From the NCBI RefSeq assembly GCF_003334855.1, contig NZ_QOWE01000008.1, positions 237,455-301,454 on the forward strand: DNA of 64,000 bases, in the 5' to 3' direction. The notes under the pieces were generated by a model. It searched no databases. It saw only the letters and a list, made by a program, of their open reading frames with translations, and was not told where the DNA came from. The position numbers and the translations under genes are program-made. This DNA is from Larkinella punicea (lineage in GTDB: Bacteria > Bacteroidota > Bacteroidia > Cytophagales > Spirosomataceae). Each line of letters starts with the position of its first letter. Positions within the stretch are counted from its first letter, which is position 1. Shown here in pieces: positions 60,978-64,000 of the stretch.

Positions 60978-61071
60978 TTATTTCGCGGAGATTAGCGGAG
61001 AAAAAAGGGAGTTAAGCGAAGAAAAAAGCTCTGCTAAACTCTCTTTTTCTCCGCTAATCTCCGCGAAATAA
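60978..61071. repeat. Inverted repeat between the ABC permease and HlyD genes
   Basis: Arms 60978-61017 and 61032-61071, about 36-37 of 40 matches, starting TTATTTCGCGGAGATTAGCG. It ends 10 bp after the HlyD stop (reading on the minus strand) and 13 bp before the permease start, filling the intra-operon gap. No clean T-run. Confidence 0.92.
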
Positions 61072-61081
61072 CTTTGTAAAT

Positions 61082-62173
61082 TCATTCCGGATTAACCACA
61101 ACAGACTTCTCATTCAAACCGCCTTTCACTTGGACCAGATCGAAATTCTCAGCGCCCTTTACAATTCTCACCTTCTTTTTATCGCCGTTCTCACTGACCC
61201 AAACGCTATCATTTCCAACCACATACGACTTCGGAATCGTCAGCACCCGGTTGTTCTGGCTGATGATGATATTGGCTTCGACCGTCAATCCGTAATACGC
61301 GTCGGGTCGTTCACCGACAAAATCCGCATCGACCCGGAACGACTGATCGACCCGGTTCAGCTTCGGATAAATCTTCCTGACCCGGGCTTTGAACACTTTA
61401 TTGGGATAGACATCCGCTTTGACCACCACCTCCTGCCCTTGCCGCATCTTTCCAAAATCGCTTTCGTCGACCGCCAGTTTCACAAACACATCATGACCGC
61501 TTCCAATCAGCGCGAGCTGGTCGTTCCGGCGAATCACTTCGCCCGGTTCTTTCAAAATCTCGTATACCTTGCCATCCACAAAACTCCGGACGCGGGTGTT
61601 GCCCTGCTCCTGCCCGCTGGCAACGTACTGACTTCGTGAGTTTTGCAAGTCGACATACAACTGATTCCGGGTGCGTTGCAGCGAACTGCGCCGGGCAATG
61701 TAGTCGTTTCGAGACGTCTGGTAGGCCAGTTGAACCCGCTCCAGTTCGGCTTTGGAGGTCGCATTTTGCTGGTACAAATCCCGGTAGCGGGCGTAATTGA
61801 CCGAGTCGTTGGCCAGACAGGTTTGCGCCGTGCGAACCTGCGCTTCGAGTTCAGCTAAAACCGGCGAGTTGCTGCTCAGGTTGGCCTGCGACTGTCGGTA
61901 AATGTTGGCCGTAGCCTGTTCGCGCGCGCCCTGCGTAATGCCTTCCAGCACAAACAACAATTGACTGCGTTTGACCGAATCGCCCTCACTAATCAGCTTC
62001 TGCTGCAAAATACCGTCTGCATTGGCTAGCACTTTGTACTCATTCCGGGGGTAAATACCGCCCGATGCATAAACCGCTTCCGTCAGGTCTTTATAGGTCG
62101 GCGAAGTGCCTTCTTCTTTCCGGTTACAGCCGGATAAAACCGCTATAGCCAGCAGAATGAGTCCCTTTCGCAT
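61082..62173 (-). CDS. HlyD/RND-type periplasmic adaptor (lipoprotein)
   Basis: 363 codons from ATG 62173, which gives a lipoprotein signal with LSGC; an ATG at 62233 would add 20 residues and overlap the TolC stop. Barrel-sandwich half (GILQQKLISEGDSV), a long alpha-hairpin (QSQANLSSNSPVLAELEAQV, LERVQLAYQTSRNDYIARR) and beta-barrel domains (VKLAVDESDFGKMRQGQEVVV). Links the ABC permease to TolC across the periplasm. Between tolC-like and permease genes. Confidence 0.9.
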   Translation of the reverse strand: MRKGLILLAIAVLSGCNRKEEGTSPTYKDLTEAVYASGGIYPRNEYKVLANADGILQQKLISEGDSVKRSQLLFVLEGITQGAREQATANIYRQSQANLSSNSPVLAELEAQVRTAQTCLANDSVNYARYRDLYQQNATSKAELERVQLAYQTSRNDYIARRSSLQRTRNQLYVDLQNSRSQYVASGQEQGNTRVRSFVDGKVYEILKEPGEVIRRNDQLALIGSGHDVFVKLAVDESDFGKMRQGQEVVVKADVYPNKVFKARVRKIYPKLNRVDQSFRVDADFVGERPDAYYGLTVEANIIISQNNRVLTIPKSYVVGNDSVWVSENGDKKKVRIVKGAENFDLVQVKGGLNEKSVVVNPE

Positions 62174-62222
62174 TCCCGCAACCGTCGGAAGCAGGAACTC
62201 GTAATTCAATTCGGGGTGTGCT

Positions 62223-63536
62223 TTATTGTCCATTTCTGATCTGCAAAATCGTCTGATTGATAAACACATTCGACAAATTATTCAGGTAGCGGTTTTGGGC
62301 GTTCAACGACTCATTGAATACGTTCAGATACTGGTCATACGCAAAAATTCCCGCCCTATATTTCACCAGGGCAATCTGCGTATTCTGCTCGTTCAATTCG
62401 AAATTCTGCCGGTTAAAAACCAGCGAACGAACGGCCTGGTTATACGCATTCAGAATATCCTGATTGTCGGCTTCCGCGCGCGTTTGTTCATACGCCAGTT
62501 CAGCCTGCGCCTGCTCGATCCGCAGCCGGGCGCGGTTCAGGTTGGCCGTCCGCAAACCGCCCGTATACAGAGGAATATTGAGTTGTAGACCGGCTACACC
62601 AATGGGAAACCACTTTTCGCTAAAATCCAGAAAGTCGAACTGTTTCCGTTGCGCCTGAGCCGAATACCGGGCATAGATCGACAGCGTGGGCCACCGCAGG
62701 GCATTTTCCCGGTTCAACTGCTGCTGAAATAATGTCAGTTGCGAACGGCGAACGGTGATCTGTGGCCGTTCGACGGATCCATTCAGAGCCGAAAATCCGT
62801 TTTGCGCAGACGACCCAACAAGATTCTGCTCCAGCACCAGCGAATCCCGCACGGTAAGCCCCAGCAATATCTTCATCTGGTTTTGGTTGCGGACATAACT
62901 CAGTTCATTTTGCCGCAGCACATCCTCCGCCGTTAGCCGGATGGATTGCAGGCGGTTGTATTCCAGCGGTTCGATCTGGCCTTTTTCCAGTCGATACCGG
63001 GCAATGGTCGCGACGGTATCCGCGTTGGCCACGTTCCGGCGGGCAATGTCGATGGCCGAGCGGGTCAGCAGCGTGGCGTGGTACACCCGCGCAACCTGCG
63101 TCGACACCTCGTCCTGCAACACCAGGTTCTGGTCGTCGATGATTCGTAAATTCTGGTTGGTCAATCCAACATCCAGGCGGTTCGGGCGACTCAGCAAGGG
63201 CATCGAAACCTCCACGCCCGCCGTCAGGTTGAACGGAACGCCAAATTGCAGCGACCGGAATTCGCCGGGCTGACCACCCAGAAACTCCGCCGGAATCAAC
63301 TGTGTCGGCAGCGCATAATTATAGTCGAGGTTGGTAAACGCCCGCGCCGTTGGCATCAGACCGGCGCGGGTGGCGGCCCGTTGCTGCTCCTGCGTGATGC
63401 GGTTTTGCCGGGCAATTTTCAGATCGGGATTTTGCTGCCGGGCCAGTTGAAGGGCCTCCTGCACCGTCCGAACGACGGTTTGCGCCCCTCCTTCATGACT
63501 GGCCAACAACAGGATGACGATGAACACCTTTTTCAT
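62223..63536 (-). CDS. TolC family outer-membrane efflux protein
   Basis: 437 codons from ATG 63536 (ATG 63554 also possible). Signal peptide residues 1-19 (EGGAQ). Two tandem OEP repeats with long helices (ALQLARQQNPDLKIARQNR, TVATIARYRLEKGQIEPLE, AELAYEQTRAEADNQDILNAY, ALVKYRAGIFAYDQYLNVFN). Trimeric outer-membrane channel for the downstream HlyD and ABC components. First gene of the minus-strand efflux operon; the IS element begins ~130 bp upstream. Confidence 0.93.
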   Translation of the reverse strand: MKKVFIVILLLASHEGGAQTVVRTVQEALQLARQQNPDLKIARQNRITQEQQRAATRAGLMPTARAFTNLDYNYALPTQLIPAEFLGGQPGEFRSLQFGVPFNLTAGVEVSMPLLSRPNRLDVGLTNQNLRIIDDQNLVLQDEVSTQVARVYHATLLTRSAIDIARRNVANADTVATIARYRLEKGQIEPLEYNRLQSIRLTAEDVLRQNELSYVRNQNQMKILLGLTVRDSLVLEQNLVGSSAQNGFSALNGSVERPQITVRRSQLTLFQQQLNRENALRWPTLSIYARYSAQAQRKQFDFLDFSEKWFPIGVAGLQLNIPLYTGGLRTANLNRARLRIEQAQAELAYEQTRAEADNQDILNAYNQAVRSLVFNRQNFELNEQNTQIALVKYRAGIFAYDQYLNVFNESLNAQNRYLNNLSNVFINQTILQIRNGQ

Positions 63537-63690
63537 ACACGAATCGAAATTCATGTACAAAGCAAAAAAAAGGGATTGTCTTTGTCTTTTTTACCTCGAC
63601 GAACCGGAAGAATCAAGCTCCAAACCGGACATTTTGACGAGCGAATGAATAGAAAACATGAGTCATCCCGAATTTTAGGGGATGTGCAAA

Positions 63691-63753
63691 AAAGAGCCTC
63701 CTTTCTTAGTTTTGAGCATCACCACAACGCCAAAACCAGAAAGGAGGTCTTTT
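63691..63753 (+). promoter_or_regulatory. Hairpin enclosing a strong Shine-Dalgarno site ahead of the transposase
   Basis: AAAGAGCCTCCTTTCT then TAGTTTTG (63691-63714) pairs with CAAAACCA then GAAAGGAGGTCTTTT (63731-63753), with one bulge or mismatch. AAAGGAGGT (63740-63748) is a near-perfect Shine-Dalgarno sequence, 7 bp before the ATG, and is fully buried in the stem. Transcripts reading in from outside would carry it folded. Confidence 0.7.
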
Positions 63754-63754
63754 T

Positions 63755-64000
63755 ATGTCGAAGACATGCCAACAAAAAAAGGGCATTCAGCCCACAAAGT
63801 CAACAGCCGCTGCCTTTTTACAAACCAAAGCCCAGCACTACCTCCAGCCCTTGCAGGAACAACTACTGGCTCAAATTGATAAGCGACTGGTGGCTACCTT
63901 CTCCACCCTGTTTTCCAGCATCCTGCTGTTACGCAATAGCAAAATGGGGCTGTTGTTGAGTGAGTTAGGGAGCTACATTGCGGGCTATGCGCATGCTCCG
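63755..64000 (+). CDS. Transposase, N-terminal fragment (IS4/IS701-like), cut by the window
   Basis: An open frame of 82 codons from ATG 63755 to the edge: basic start (MSKTCQQKKGIQPTKST), a helical middle (QTKAQHYLQPLQEQLLAQI) and LLLSELGSYIAGYAHAP. This end segment resembles the N-terminus of DDE transposases common in Cytophagales genomes. The catalytic domain is outside the window, so the family is tentative. Confidence 0.7.
   Translation, partial: MSKTCQQKKGIQPTKSTAAAFLQTKAQHYLQPLQEQLLAQIDKRLVATFSTLFSSILLLRNSKMGLLLSELGSYIAGYAHAP

Larger units (their letters stand above)
63670..64000 (+). mobile_element. Left end of an insertion sequence, cut by the window
   Basis: The exact left boundary is not determined; it should lie around 63670-63690, before the GATGTGCAAAAAAGAGCC stretch. 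The evidence is the transposase-like reading frame and its structured leader. Terminal repeat and target duplication cannot be checked because the right end is outside the window. Confidence 0.6.

Noticed and set aside
63246..63959. 237-codon + strand frame crossing the tolC start, spacer and transposase
   Set aside because: Antisense to the strongly supported TolC gene and out of frame with the transposase; low-complexity Arg/Gln/Pro translation typical of a shadow frame.

Overview
The window looks like a chromosomal segment of a Bacteroidota bacterium, most likely order Cytophagales (Spirosoma/Larkinella-like). The evidence is a set of type IX secretion (T9SS) hallmarks (two proteins with C-terminal sorting domains, a PorE-like and a PorD-like gene), the Bacteroidota-type rpoZ, bamD-rpoZ-coaBC-DUF4835-recN gene order, LytTR/LytS regulators, -7 promoter boxes of the TAnnTTTG type and almost no Shine-Dalgarno sequences. 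The genus is an inference. No rRNA, tRNA or CRISPR array was seen.

Layout. 1-7.6 kb is an accessory oxidoreductase region: a truncated PQQ-type sugar dehydrogenase, a SnoaL-like protein, an aldo/keto reductase, a two-gene molybdenum hydroxylase (IorA/IorB type, Tat-exported), an AraC regulator and a secreted ABM-domain protein. A 26-bp motif recurs upstream of three of these genes, and an internally deleted copy of the AraC gene with its promoter lies at 1.25-1.44 kb. 7.7-21.6 kb holds mnmA, a T9SS subtilase, an FAD oxidoreductase, a Nudix protein, a DUF2911 protein, a sodium:solute symporter with an overlapping 41-codon membrane peptide, an SDR enzyme, a PorE-like protein and tilS. 21.7-35.5 kb is envelope and housekeeping: OstA-like protein, bamD, rpoZ, coaBC, porD-like, recN, Sco and cytochrome c, lptC, an outer-membrane barrel, coaX and an MscS channel. 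35.9-46.4 kb has rho with a long disordered insert, an OmpA protein followed by two membrane-anchored HhH paralogues, htpG, rhodanese, dapF, rplS, nnr, and a structured gene-free stretch leading to a 55-codon membrane protein. 46.5-54.6 kb carries feoAB and a cytochrome c maturation cluster (ccmB, C, D, E, F) whose CcmE has Cys in place of the usual heme-binding His. 54.7-63.6 kb has a CorC/HlyC protein and a LytSR pair next to a MacAB-like ABC/HlyD/TolC efflux operon. The right edge enters an insertion sequence.

The most striking unexplained structure is a family of long inverted repeats (arms about 23-40 bp) that almost exactly fill the gaps between neighbouring genes, including gaps inside operons: 26.1, 40.3, 43.6, 50.9, 51.4-51.7, 54.6, 57.4-57.6 and 61.0 kb, with decayed members at 12.6, 21.6 and 56.0 kb. 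Arm sequences differ between loci and are often built from degenerate 7-9-mers, but some loops and inner arms are shared. Other candidates for new biology are the structured region upstream of the 55-aa protein, the OmpA/HhH trio, the symporter-coupled peptide, and a hairpin that would hide the ribosome-binding site of the edge transposase.
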